Source: Lumbricus rubellus
Lineage: Eukaryota; Annelida; Clitellata; Crassiclitellata; Lumbricidae
Direction of reading: 5' to 3'
DNA length: 64,000 nucleotides
NCBI GenBank assembly: GCA_945859605.1
Contig: OX243812.1
Coordinates: 1,251,001 to 1,315,000, forward strand
The notes beneath the pieces are model-generated. The model made no database searches, was not told the origin of the DNA, and was given only the letters and a program-made list of their open reading frames with translations. Shown here piece after piece: positions 10,041-20,484 of this stretch (its first letter is position 1; each line of letters opens with the position of its first letter). The position numbers and the translations under genes are program-made.

Positions 10041-11649
10041 ATACTTGCGATTCGATACGATGCCATTATTTTGGATGGAATTGTCGAACTTGCTCCAACA
10101 AATCGGTTTCTATAATAATTATACCGCTGTTCGTTCTTCACTATTTATACAGCATTATAAAAGTCGTAAGAGAAGATTTGCTGGATTAAATAAAGACTTA
10201 GATTAGCTTTGCTTAGAAACTATTAGGATTAAGATTTTCTTAGCTCACATTCAAATAAGATAAGCTTAGATTAAATTAGCTCGCATTAGATTAGTCGAGT
10301 TTAGTTTTAAGATTGTATACAATACATACGTACCGAGTCATTCTTTCGTCATCGTCTTCCTGTCCAATAATAATTCCTCTGTCTTCAACCTTCGAGACTT
10401 TTATAAGAACCGGATTCAGTCCCATTGAGAGAAGAAGATAATAACTTCTTGCTCTAACTCATCGCGCGACGTCCAGAGGTCGCTTCCATCATTAGACTCC
10501 GACCGGAAGCCGCTGCCTCCGCGCATGCGCCTCATCATTGTGCGTCTGATGAGCTCTTTCCGGTGGTCGCCTGTGATTGGCTGACATGTCACGCCACCTG
10601 GTGAACAGTGAGTGACGATAGTGTCCGCCGCCGACGCCTAGCGACGAGACGCGAAACTAAACGAAAACACGGCGCTGTATAAACGACGCGTCCTTATCGA
10701 ATAACCTACGCGCTGATCATTATACTAGCGCTAAATAAAACAGCGCGGTCCACTCATTTGTATAGCGGCTATACTTGTATAGCCAGATGCGCAGTTTGTT
10801 GAAAAGTGTGGGTGAGGGCTTACTGGAGAGTTTGTTTGTATGGTAAACTATTTGAATGCCTACTATAAACATTGGGCTTCGAATTTGCTAGAAGTCCCTA
10901 AGGGTCGGCTGCTCACTGCTCACTGCTCACCCAAAGTGTTGTTCAAAGCGCCACTATGAAATTGTATAACTAACTTGAATCCAGGTGAAAGGTGTATTAT
11001 TTTGCAAATAAAGTGAAGTCATTAACACACTGTCAGCTTTATAAAGGTGTTTAATGACGTTGTTCTTACTGAATTTGACAATTTACAGCTTCAATTTCAA
11101 TTTCATTTTGTTTATTGATCCCAAGAAACAAAGCAACTTAAATTCATAAAAATAATTGAAACGCATTGCACAAATGCAACTTGTGCAGTAATCTGCTGAG
11201 TAATATTGTTATTCATTTAGTTTATTTTCTTCATTTTTTAAATATTATTTCCTGATTAATTTTATTTATTTATTGCTTATTTTATTTATCTGTTATTTTA
11301 TTTCATACTTATTTATTTACTGAGTCTAATCTTGATTTACAGTACTTTGATTGCTTATTTATGTACCTGTTACGTAGTTGCTTGTTTCATCAATTATTTC
11401 TTATTATTTTCTGCCTACCTATTAATTATTATTTATTATTCATTTAAACCTTTCATTTATGATACTTGCTTATATATTTTATTCAGTATTTATTCATTTA
11501 ATTATACAAATTCCATTGGTTTTTGGTGTGTTTATTGTATATTTCTAAATTTATATATACTGTAGGCATAATTGTTTTTCTTATTATACTTAGCATTGCA
11601 TTTGCGGAAGTTTTTTTAAAGAGACAGAAGAATGAGGTATACGGCGTAG
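10041..11649. other. Intergenic: GC-rich promoter-like patch, then AT-rich simple sequence
   Basis: The segment 10440-10780 is GC-rich and contains GCGCATGCGCC, which matches the NRF1 core, so it is promoter-like. No downstream ORF supports a gene. From about 11100 to 11580 the sequence is TTTATTTA-type low complexity. Confidence 0.4.
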
Positions 11650-12044
11650 AAAAAAATTTGTTGTGTTTCCGGTAACCCGACCGACCCATTTTTACGGCCG
11701 CGACTCAAATATTTTTGTAAACAAATTAAATTTTTTTTAATTAAATTTTTTTTAAAATTTGTTTAAATTTTTAAAAAACCTTTGTATTGACCTAACATAA
11801 GAGACGTCAGCAAAATGAAATTAATAGGACTGTTTCTAGAGCAGTTTTACGTGCGGACAGTCGGGAAATAGGCGGTTCATACTTGCTTAGAACACGTACT
11901 TTGTTTCAGCGTGCAAAAAAGACTAGTGGGGTATACTTTTTCGGATAGTCACGGCATAAAAATATTTTACCAAAATAAAAATATTTTCCGACCTACCTAC
12001 CCAATTTTTTTAGATCTGTTACCGGAAACACAACATATTTTTTT
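11650..12044. mobile_element. Fold-back / MITE-like element with ~27-bp inverted ends
   Basis: The arm at 11650-11676 (contains TTGTTGTGTTTCCGGTAAC) and the arm at 12018-12044 are inverted copies with one mismatch, about 340 bp apart. No ORF lies between them and no clear target duplication was found. It resembles a non-autonomous DNA transposon or an inverted-repeat relic. Confidence 0.5.
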
Positions 12045-12059
12045 AGGCCTAAGGGATAC

Positions 12060-12930
12060 ATGTAGACAGACAGACACACACACACACAGACACACACAGA
12101 CACACAAACAGACAGACACACAGACACACAGACAGACAGGCAGACACACACACAGACATGCAACTTATCTGGTTCCGTACCAAGAACTTATTATATTAAA
12201 GTGGTCGATTAGTTGATTCTGAAAGCGCTGTCTTTAAACGCCTTTAAAATATTGTCAATAAATAATTAATATAATTTTTTAAAGTCTGTTATTAATATGG
12301 CTTTTATAGGTTTCCACTTCACTTCCAGGTAATGAATCCAATTCACGTAGACTTCCACTAATCTTGAAAGACACTCAAGTTCTACAAGGAAATGCACTGA
12401 ATGCTTAATGTGCGCATGGTCCAATGTGTGCATCTAGCCGTCTGTCCCTGTCCCTGTCCCTGTCTACGTCTTTGTATGCGTCTCATACTCTGTATGCGGT
12501 GCGTTGTCCTGTCTGGCTGTCTGTCCGTTAGTGTCTGTGTATTTATGTCTGTTTGCGTCTGTCAATCGTTTTTGCATAGGTATCTCTGTCTTTGTGTGTC
12601 CATCTGTCTGCGTCCTTTTTCTGTCTGTCAGGCTGTGTTTGTCTGTTCATTTATGTCTCTATGCTTATCCATTTACCTTTCTGTCGTCTTCTTGTCTGTG
12701 TCCGTCTATCTGCCTTCCTGTAGTTTCTTTTTCTTTTTCCGTTTTGCTGCATTCTGTCCGTTTGTGTCTGTCTCATTTAAAACGTGCCTTATTCTGCTTG
12801 CGTGTTCTTCTGTCTGTCTGTATCCTTGCATATGTTTCTGTCTGTTTGTATATCTTTCCTCGTAGCCGTCCATCTACTTGTGACCGTCTGTCTGTTCGTT
12901 TGTCTTGATGTCTCTATGTGTGTTTGCGAA
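12060..12930. repeat. CAGACA / TGTCTG simple-sequence region
   Basis: 12066-12158 is CACA/CAGA repeat on the plus strand. 12420-12930 is TCTG-rich and degenerate. ORFs here (for example 12401-12865) encode Cys/Leu/Ser/Val low-complexity peptides and are artefacts of the repeat. Similar TGTCTG-rich stretches lie beside the putative first exons of the five-gene family further right. Confidence 0.7.
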
Positions 12931-13257
12931 TGGGACATAATTATAATGTTGGTGTTGATGGTGGTAGAGCAGGTGGTTGAATGGACATGGTAGTGGTTGG
13001 GTGGACATGGTAGTGGTGGTGGAGAGTGGAAAGACCCCCTCGGACTCTCAACTGATCGGAACTAATGGATCATAAAAACGTCTCTAACGCATCTACGGAC
13101 ATGAGCAACGACAGAACGTAAAGGCGCTATATAAAGTCTCTAGGGACAGCTGCGTCCTCGTCTGGACGAAGGTCAAGCGAAGGTCGCACTAAGTGATAGT
13201 AGACGTAATAGTAGGCCTATAGTTGTAGTATTCGTAGTAGTCGTCAGTAGAGGTCAT
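12931..13257. other. Polinton left flank with LINE-like tail
   Basis: Contains AAAGGCGCTATATAAAG near 13120-13136, the same style of LINE 3' tail as at 42765-42780. No gene seen. Confidence 0.4.
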
Positions 13258-13793
13258 TGTAGCAAGCTCGGACAATTTGACCAGTACAGCCTTCACCTTT
13301 GACCCATTTGACCAGTACAGCCTTCACCTTTGACCCATTTGACCAATGTCAGCCTTACTTGTTCATATTCATGGAATATCCAGCTCGGCTTAAAGACAAG
13401 ATATTCCAATAAAAATGGTTTACCCGAATAAAACTAAAACTGAATTACGAAAAATCGCCAGGCAGCTCGGCTTGGTTGGAAATACAACAATACTGCGGAG
13501 ATCGGAGCTGATTGTTGTAATTGACGTCCACAACCGCGAATGCTACGACGATGAATGCCCATGCAAGTATCCACGTCCGGATCGTCAACAACGACCAGGC
13601 ACGAATACCGTCGTTCGTCGTCGGCGCAATGGCAACTCACTCCCGTGTGATGTTAGTTTGATCGACAACGAGATCATCGTCGTTAATTGTCAATGCAATG
13701 GCAACTCATGCCTGTGTGATGCAAGGGCGTGAGTGGACTACGACGTAGATACGGGATTACAATATCGCAAACGATTTTACACCGTTGGTTTAT
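13258..13793 (+). repeat. Polinton left terminal inverted repeat
   Basis: From about 13339 to 13793 it is identical by eye to the complement of 28684-29137. The outer part differs: here a 40-bp direct repeat (GACCAGTACAGCCTTCACC...) occurs twice, while the right end has three or four diverged units. The identical part contains a 105-codon ORF. Confidence 0.9.
13415..13732 (+). CDS. TIR-borne small protein with SAP-like N-terminus (left copy)
   Basis: A 105-residue ORF lying wholly inside the inverted repeat. Residues 6-36 (motif ELRKIARQLGL, then a hydrophobic helix start) resemble the SAP-like DNA-binding helix-extension-helix repeated twice at the PolB N-terminus of this element. The C-terminal half is Cys-rich with pairs CxxxCxC and CxCxxxxCxC and an Arg patch at 68-72. 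The DNA from 13371, ATGGAATATCCAGCTCGGCT, closely matches the PolB start at 13857, but that upstream frame stops after 13 codons. The ORF therefore looks like a copied PolB 5' end now read from an internal ATG. Expression is unknown. Confidence 0.5.
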   Translation: MVYPNKTKTELRKIARQLGLVGNTTILRRSELIVVIDVHNRECYDDECPCKYPRPDRQQRPGTNTVVRRRRNGNSLPCDVSLIDNEIIVVNCQCNGNSCLCDARA

Positions 13794-13856
13794 AATCGTC
13801 TTTGGATCAATCGAATATTATTTTTTTTTTCTCTTGTGTATAGAAAATAACTGAAA

Positions 13857-16800
13857 ATGGAATATACAGCTCGGCCTAAAGACAAGAGATCCCAATATAA
13901 AATGGACTACTCATCGTATAATCTGAAAGAATTACGACAAATTCCTAAACAGAGAGGACAAAGAGGATACTCGAGTTTGCGAAAAGCGGAACTCATAGCG
14001 TTCATATTGCAGGGAGATCGACTAGGCGCTCGGGCTCAGGTCACCAAAGCACCAGCGCATACTCCCGCCACTGTACGAGAATTGCGCGAAATTGCGAAAA
14101 AGAGAGGTGTGCGAGGATACTCGAGATTAGCAAAAGCGGAACTTACGGCATTCTTGACTACTACTTGGAAATTTTTGCATCCGGGGAAAAATAAAATAGT
14201 TTTTTCGGATTGGCTGACTAGCGAGATTAGTCAGTTACCTCCGCAAATAAAACCGCCCATTCATAGGTTCAAACTTCGAGAGACTGCGACGGCTATCAAA
14301 GGGTTTACGAAAAGATACACGATCGATGGCGACAGCAGGATCGATGTTGCAACTTTTCTCAAGGCTGTAAGACCGCAGGTAGTTAGGCTGCTAGCGAAAA
14401 ATCGAGGGGTAAAAGTTCAACTCGATCTCATGTGCGTAATGGAGAAAGTAGATATGAAAACCGGCGAAGTAGTAACGGCTGAGCCTAATTTCAAATCAAA
14501 GAGTGATATTATTTTAGAAGCAACCGATGTGAGGGAAATATATACCAACGCAGCGGATAAAATTAAGGAGAGCATGGCCAGTTTTCAGATGCGGGGGAGT
14601 AATTGGAGATTCAAAACCGTTTTGAAGTTGGATATCGATACAGTGGTATATAAACCATTGAAAGGAAGTTCTTATATTCCACTTCCTGATTATTTAGCGA
14701 ATAAAAAGGCTATTATTAATATGAAGAACAAAGATGGAGAATGCTTCAAGTGGTGTGTAACGAGGGCTGTAAACCCCGTTGAAGAACATCCGGAGAGAAT
14801 AACGAAAGAATTAATTAGACAGTCTGAGGAACTCAATTGGTCTGGTATTGAATTCCCAGTAGCAGCGGATGCTAATGCGATAGGAAAGTTTGAGAAAAAT
14901 AATAATATTAGTATTAATGTTTTTGGTTACGAGAAAGATGTGAATGTATTCCCACTATATATATCAAAGCATGAGAATGATAGGTGTGTAGATCTATTAC
15001 TCATTTCTGATGGAGAAAAGAAGCATTATTGTTGGATCAAGAATTTCAACAGACTGATGGCGGTGAAAACAGAAAATACTACTACATCAATGTACTATTG
15101 CAAAAGATGCTTGATAGGATTCAGTAGAAAAGAATCGCTTCACAAACATACTGAGTACTGTTCGCAGCAGGACGCCCAACGAATAGAACTTCCCGAACCT
15201 GGGACTATGCTAAGTTTTACACATCATTATAGAAAGATGCGTGTACCGTTTTTGTATTTTGCCGACTTTGAATCGTTCATCAAACCTATCGGTACATGCC
15301 AACCCGTTCCTAGCACGTCTTACACCAACAAGTATCAAAAACATACGCCCAGCTCGTTTTGTTATCATTTGAAATGCTTCGACGACGAAGTTTATTCCCA
15401 AGAGCCGGTGAGGTTTACAGCTGAAAACGAAGACGATGATGTTGCTCAGTTATTCATAGACTCTATCGAGGAAAATGTAAAACGAATATACAACGAGTTC
15501 AAATTCCCAAAGAAAATGATATTTGGCAAAACTGAACAGAAATGTTATGACGAAGCTGTCAACTGCCATATCTGTGGGGGGGGAGTTGCGTGAAGATCGA
15601 GTTCGAGATCACTGTCATTTGACTGGAAAATTTAGAGGTGCCGCTCACAACCTTTGTAATCTGAAATACAAAGTCCCCAAGTTCTTCCCTGTCGTATTTC
15701 ACAATTTGACCGGTTATGACAGCCATTTATTTATCAAGAAATTACGTGGCGAACACGGCGAGAAAATCAAATGCATTCCCTGCAACGAAGAAAAGTATAT
15801 CTCATTCAGCAGAGAGGTCGTCGTCGATAGATTTGTAGACAAAGATGGGAAAGAGAGAGAAGTCAAACGCGAATTACGTTTTATCGATAGTTTTAGATTC
15901 ATGCCCCAGAGTCTCGACGCGTTATCGAAAAATCTTCAGAAAGATCAGTGCAAGAATTTAGGGAAATTTTTTGAAGGTGAGAAGCTGGATCTTTTACTCA
16001 GAAAAGGCGTTTACCCGTATGATTACGTCGACGGTGTTGAAAGATTAAACGAAACCGAATTGCCGCCGAAACATGCCTTCTATTCAAAACTAACCGATTC
16101 GGGTATTAGCGAAAAAGATTACGCGCACGCGAAAACGGTATGGGACAAATTTGAATGCAAAACATTACGCCAATATCACGACTTGTACAATTTATCGGAT
16201 GTTCTATTATTAGCGGATGTCTTTGAAAACTTTAGAGACGTCTGTATGAAGAACTACAACCTAGATCCTGCGTGGTATTATACTTCGCCGGGACTTGCTT
16301 GGGATGCGGCGTTGAAGACGACTGGCGTAGAGTTGGAGTTGTTGAGCGACTGCGATATGTTACTGATGATCAAGCAAGGAATACGGGGAGGTGTCAGCAC
16401 GATTTCACATCGATAGGCTACGCGAAGGCGAACAACGAGTACATGGGAGAAGCTTTCAATCCCACCCAGCATTCAGTATTCATTCCATACTTGGACGCGA
16501 ACAACTTGTACGGATGGGCGATGAGCAAGCCGCTACCAACTCATGGGTTTGAATGGATGAACGATGACGAATTGAATGATTGGAGAAACATTACCGAACG
16601 AGATGGAGTGGGATGTGTGTTAGAAGTCGACTTATAATATCCAAAGGAATTGCACGACCTGCATAATGATTATCCGCTAGCTCCGGAGAGTGTAAAACCC
16701 GCGGGATCGAATGTAGCGAAACTCATTCCAAACTTGAACGATAAAAAGAAGTACGTCGTTCATTACGGAAATTTAAAATTGTACGAACGTCTCGGATTGA

Positions 16801-17717
16801 AAATCGTAAAAATACATCGGGGAATAAAATTCGTGGAAAGTGCCTGGCTGAAAAAGTATATCGATCTGAATACAAACCTGAGAACGAAAGCTACGAACGA
16901 TTTTGAGAAAGACTTTTTCAAACTGATGAACAATAGCGTTTTCGGTAAAACAATGGAAGCTATCGAGAATCGAGCTGACATACGATTGGTGAGTGATGAG
17001 AAGGAAGCTATCAAGCTAGCCGCGAAAACTAATTACGACAGACGAACGATTTTTGATGAAAACCTCATCGCCGTTCACATGAAAAAGACCAAGTTGTTTT
17101 ACAACAAGCCGATATATCTAGGGATGTGTATATTAGATGTCAGTAAGACGCTCATGTATGATTTTCATTATAATTACATCAAGGCCAAGTACGGAGATAG
17201 GGCCAAGCTATTATTCACCGATACTGATTCTTTGGCGTATGAAATTAAAACGGAAGACTTCTACAAAGATATTTCCCCCGACGTCCAAAGTATGTTCGAT
17301 ACTTCGGACTATCCGAGAGATCACCCGTCGGGTATAGAATCTGGCGTTAATAAAAAAGTGGTTGGTATGTTCAAAGACGAAGCCGCGGGAAAGCAAATCG
17401 AAGAATTTGTCGGGCTGCGATCCAAGTTGTACTCTTACAAGATGGCGGGTGAAGACTACAAGAAATGTAAAGGTGTGAAAAAGAACGTCGTCAAGAAATC
17501 AATCACTCACGCAGATTACAAAGACTGCGTGTTTACGAAAAGACAACAGTCGAGAGCGATGAACGTCATTCGATCCTACCGCCATGAAATTTACACCGAA
17601 GAAGTAAATAAAATAGCTCTGTCTGCCGACGACGACAAAAGAGTAATAATGGACGACGGGATCCATACCCTAGCCTATGGGCACTACACGCTGAAAACTA
17701 AACAAAATAAAGAATAA
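13857..17717 (+). pseudogene. polB: Protein-primed family B DNA polymerase (pPolB), disrupted
   Basis: It would replicate the element from its protein-primed termini. Segment 1 (13857-15593) has two SAP-like repeats (about residues 18-50 and 73-105), a Cys/His cluster at 415-436 and the Exo I motif DFE at 470-472. Segment 2 has the HNH-like DHCHLTGK region, Exo II (NLTGYDSH) and Exo III (SDVLLLADVF). Segment 3 has polymerase motif A (LDANNLYGW). Segment 4 has motif B (KLMNNSVFGK) and motif C (TDTDS). Breaks seen: a frame change at the run of eight G at 15576-15583, another near 16410-16420, and an in-frame TAA at 16635-16637. Total span is about 1287 codons, a normal size for Polinton PolB. 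All catalytic motifs survive, so decay seems recent. Sequencing error could explain the G-run change but is less likely for all three. Confidence 0.93.
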
Positions 17718-17733
17718 TTTACACTAATATAAA

Positions 17734-18464
17734 ATGGATGCGGCAAAAAAGTGTGTTCTAAATGCAAAATAGAAAAAAGCTTGGACGAATTTCACAAAGA
17801 TCATACGCAAAAGAGCGGGTATTACCCCAGCTGTAAAATTTGTAAAAATGCCAAAGTGAAAGAGCTTGCGCACAAATACGCAAGACAGGAAATTAGGGAG
17901 ACAAAAGACACAAAAGTTTGCAGCCGGTGTAAGGTAAATCAGAACATATCGGAATACGTCAACAATCGATTTCAAAAAGACGGAAAGGCGAATGAATGCA
18001 AAAATTGTAGACATAATTATTATCTAGCCAGCGCAGAAGCTCGAAATAAATATCAAAAAGCGTATATTACAACCCGAAGGCAGAATGACCCGGAGTTTAA
18101 ATTACTAACAAATATGCGCTGTAGGCTTGGCGATGCACTAAGAGGCAAATCGAAATCACAAACGACACGTCAACTTGTCGGCATTGACTTTGAAATATTC
18201 ACCAAATGGATTCAGTTTCAATTTGACGAAGAAATGACCATGGAAAATTACGGATCCTATTGGCAAATCGACCATGTTCTACCCCTATCTTCGTTCAACT
18301 TACTCGATGAAGAAGAACTCCATAGAGCCATGAATTGGGTGAATTTACGCCCTTTGCTACCGCTGAAAAATTTGCAAAAAGCGGGCAAAATAGATCGTTG
18401 GTTATATATTATGCAGGAAGTAAAATCTCATTACTTTTTGAAACATTTAGAAAATGAGTTTTGA
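17734..18464 (+). CDS. HNH endonuclease-like protein with zinc-ribbon pairs
   Basis: The long frame is open from before 17751 to 18464. The N-terminal third has four CxxC pairs (CSKC, CKIC, CSRC, CKNC), like two small zinc modules. The C-terminal part has IDHVLPLS followed by NLRPLLPLKN, the His and Asn signatures of an HNH nuclease. It probably nicks or cuts DNA during replication, recombination or homing; the target is unknown. The only nearby ATG (17734) is out of frame with the body unless the A run at 17745-17750 changes length, so either translation starts at a non-ATG codon or a one-base change is present. It starts 16 bp after PolB and overlaps the protease start by 11 bp. Confidence 0.75.
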
Positions 18465-18888
18465 GACATACAAAAACATAAATGTTGAAAGCATAGTTCT
18501 ACCAAATACCCCTCTGTCAAACATACAGCTGATCGATGCCGCGAAAAGGCTCAATATCCCTAATTTCCGGGGAGTATTTCTCAGAGACGAGCTGCCGAAG
18601 AAACCTAGACGGACTGAATGTGGGATATTGAATCTAGACGATTCTAATGGAACTGGCTCGCACTGGGTCGCGTTTTCAAAGAACGGCAAGGATAAAATAT
18701 ATTTCGACAGCAATGGCTTGTCCCCTCCTACAGAACTGCTAAAATATTTGCAGAGTCCTGTGTACTACAATAGCGAACGCGTGCAGCCCGACGGCGAAGT
18801 GTTTTGCGGCCATTTATGCCTGCACGTCCTGAAAAAAACATGCAAAGATGGAGCGACTTTTCAAGAAGTTATAAACAGCCTGCATTGA
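18454..18888 (+). CDS. Adenain-like cysteine protease
   Basis: A 144-residue protein with the adenovirus-protease (C5/Ulp1 clan) arrangement: His70 in GSHWVAF, Asp85 in YFDSNG and Cys118 in VFCGHLC. Length is short but normal for Polinton proteases. In virus relatives the enzyme matures capsid proteins in the particle. The ATG overlaps the end of the HNH gene in another frame, so the two are tightly coupled. Intact. Confidence 0.92.
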   Translation: MSFETYKNINVESIVLPNTPLSNIQLIDAAKRLNIPNFRGVFLRDELPKKPRRTECGILNLDDSNGTGSHWVAFSKNGKDKIYFDSNGLSPPTELLKYLQSPVYYNSERVQPDGEVFCGHLCLHVLKKTCKDGATFQEVINSLH

Positions 18889-18910
18889 AAATTATATTCA
18901 GATGTAAAAA

Positions 18911-19660
18911 ATGCCTGTTGATAAATTTGGACATACAGATTCAGGATCTACGCAAAGAGTAATTGCTGGAGGAGTTACTGAAAGTCAAGTAAATAGTACT
19001 TTTCTAAGGCTAGATGGGGCAAACCCCGCGACCGGAGATCTAAATATGAGTGGTCATACTATTAGAGGTCTGCCTACAACGAATACAACGAATACAGCGA
19101 ATACTCCGGAAGCGGGAATAGATGAGGCTGTGAGTCGGGGGCAAGTAATAGATTTACTGCAGAATCACGACGACGTCCCAACCGACAATAATCATTTGAC
19201 GAATAAGAAATACGTCGACGAACAACTTACTTCGAAAGTGGCGACGGTGGTAGGGCCTGCGGTTAGCGCTTACAGTTCAACTCAACAGGCTATAATCGCT
19301 AGGACTCACACTGCAGTTACTTTTGACGTAATAAGATGCGGTACCGCAAAACACGGTATTGAACAGGGTATCGGAACGACTTCTTTCTTCCCCAGTAAAG
19401 CCGGGTACTATATCGTTTCGGCGTACATAGAATTTTGTAACAATAGTAATAACGCGTATGGTACCGTCCACCTGTATAAAAATGGAGCGACGTACATGCA
19501 AATTGCGGGCGGAGGGAGCACGAAAGGTTCGCAAAACCATTCAATCGGTAGTAACATAGTTTTTCTAGACGAGTTCGATTACCTCAGCATACACGCTTTT
19601 TCATCCATCGCTACGAACATTTTGTGCCGCGACTTTTCTGCGGTATTCTTACGGCCCTAA
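18911..19660 (+). CDS. Tail-fibre-like protein 1
   Basis: 249 residues. The N-terminus opens MPVDKFGHTDSG, then a segment like phage fibre shaft repeats (LDGANPATGDLNMSG, and LTNKKYVDEQL near 100). The C-terminal 110 residues (FPSKAGYYIVSAYIEF ... LYKNG ... CRDFSAVFLRP) have the strand pattern of a C1q/TNF-like or phage receptor-binding jelly-roll. Inference: a trimeric fibre or spike on the particle that contacts a host receptor. It follows the protease by 22 bp and precedes a paralogue by 24 bp. No signal peptide or membrane segment. Confidence 0.6.
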   Translation: MPVDKFGHTDSGSTQRVIAGGVTESQVNSTFLRLDGANPATGDLNMSGHTIRGLPTTNTTNTANTPEAGIDEAVSRGQVIDLLQNHDDVPTDNNHLTNKKYVDEQLTSKVATVVGPAVSAYSSTQQAIIARTHTAVTFDVIRCGTAKHGIEQGIGTTSFFPSKAGYYIVSAYIEFCNNSNNAYGTVHLYKNGATYMQIAGGGSTKGSQNHSIGSNIVFLDEFDYLSIHAFSSIATNILCRDFSAVFLRP

Positions 19661-19684
19661 TTAATAAAAATTATTATATTCAAA

Positions 19685-20419
19685 ATGCCTGTTGATAAAT
19701 TTGGTCATACAGATTCGGGATCTACGCAAAGAGTAATTGCTGGAGGTGTTACGCTGTCCCAAGTAAACAGTACTTTTCTAAGGTTAGATGGAGCAAATCC
19801 GGCGACTGGGAATCTAAATATGAATGGCAACTGCATCAAAGGCCTGCCAATAACGAATAATCCGGATGCGGGAATGGATGAAGCGCTAAGTTGGGGACAA
19901 GCTATAGATTTGATTACGAATCATGACGACTCTCCGTTTAACGATAATCATTTGACGAATAAAAAATACGTGGACGAACGAATTGCTTCGATAGTGTCTA
20001 GCTCCACTGCTGAGGATGCATTTGGCCCGGCGTTTAGTGTTTACGCCCTCTTGGCTCAGGCTATCATCGCCAACACAATAACGCAAGTAACATTTGGAAC
20101 TGTAAAATTCGATCCGGATAATTGTCTAGTCAATTCGAACCGTTTCCTTCCTCGGAAAGGCGGTTGTTACATGGTTACGACGTGTTTGGAAATACGCGAC
20201 TATAGTGCTAAATATTTCGAAAGTGTTGGCTTGTACAAAAGTGGGGGATTGTACACGCATATTCTCGGTGGCGGAGGTACGGCGTTGTTGAAAAAATATG
20301 TATCTAGCACTAGCCTAGTTCGATTAACTAATACCGATTATCTCGAGATATTTATTACTTCGCCTAATCCGGTAAATATTTTAGTTCGCGATTTTTCAGC
20401 TGCATACTTACGACCTTAG
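19685..20419 (+). CDS. Tail-fibre-like protein 2 (tandem paralogue)
   Basis: 244 residues. The first 23 residues are identical to those of the upstream paralogue, and shaft-like words (LRLDGANPATG, LTNKKYVDE) and the end (RDFSA, LRP) are conserved. The central and C-terminal strand region has diverged strongly, including a Cys-bearing segment. Conserved base with divergent tip is the usual pattern of receptor-binding proteins that diversify after duplication. It is the last plus-strand gene before the convergent capsid block. Confidence 0.6.
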   Translation: MPVDKFGHTDSGSTQRVIAGGVTLSQVNSTFLRLDGANPATGNLNMNGNCIKGLPITNNPDAGMDEALSWGQAIDLITNHDDSPFNDNHLTNKKYVDERIASIVSSSTAEDAFGPAFSVYALLAQAIIANTITQVTFGTVKFDPDNCLVNSNRFLPRKGGCYMVTTCLEIRDYSAKYFESVGLYKSGGLYTHILGGGGTALLKKYVSSTSLVRLTNTDYLEIFITSPNPVNILVRDFSAAYLRP

Positions 20420-20447
20420 AATTCAAAACCGAATCAAGTTTTGAATT
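20420..20447. terminator. Hairpin between convergent gene blocks
   Basis: AATTCAAAAC (20420-20429) and GTTTTGAATT (20438-20447) form a perfect 10-bp stem with an 8-base loop, starting at the base after the fibre-2 stop and 37 bp from the capsid stop. The position suggests a role in 3' end formation or transcription collision, though function is inferred only from placement. Confidence 0.45.
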
Positions 20448-20484
20448 TGAGTACTACACTTCATCGACCATTCTATCATGAACT

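Noticed and set aside
12401..12993. Cys/Ser/Val-rich ORFs that resemble secreted peptides
   Set aside because: Translations of degenerate TGTCTG repeat. Overlapping frames give equally long peptides.
15576..15583. Programmed frameshift at the G8 run in PolB
   Set aside because: A second frame change and an in-frame stop follow downstream, so decay or sequence error is simpler than a programmed signal.
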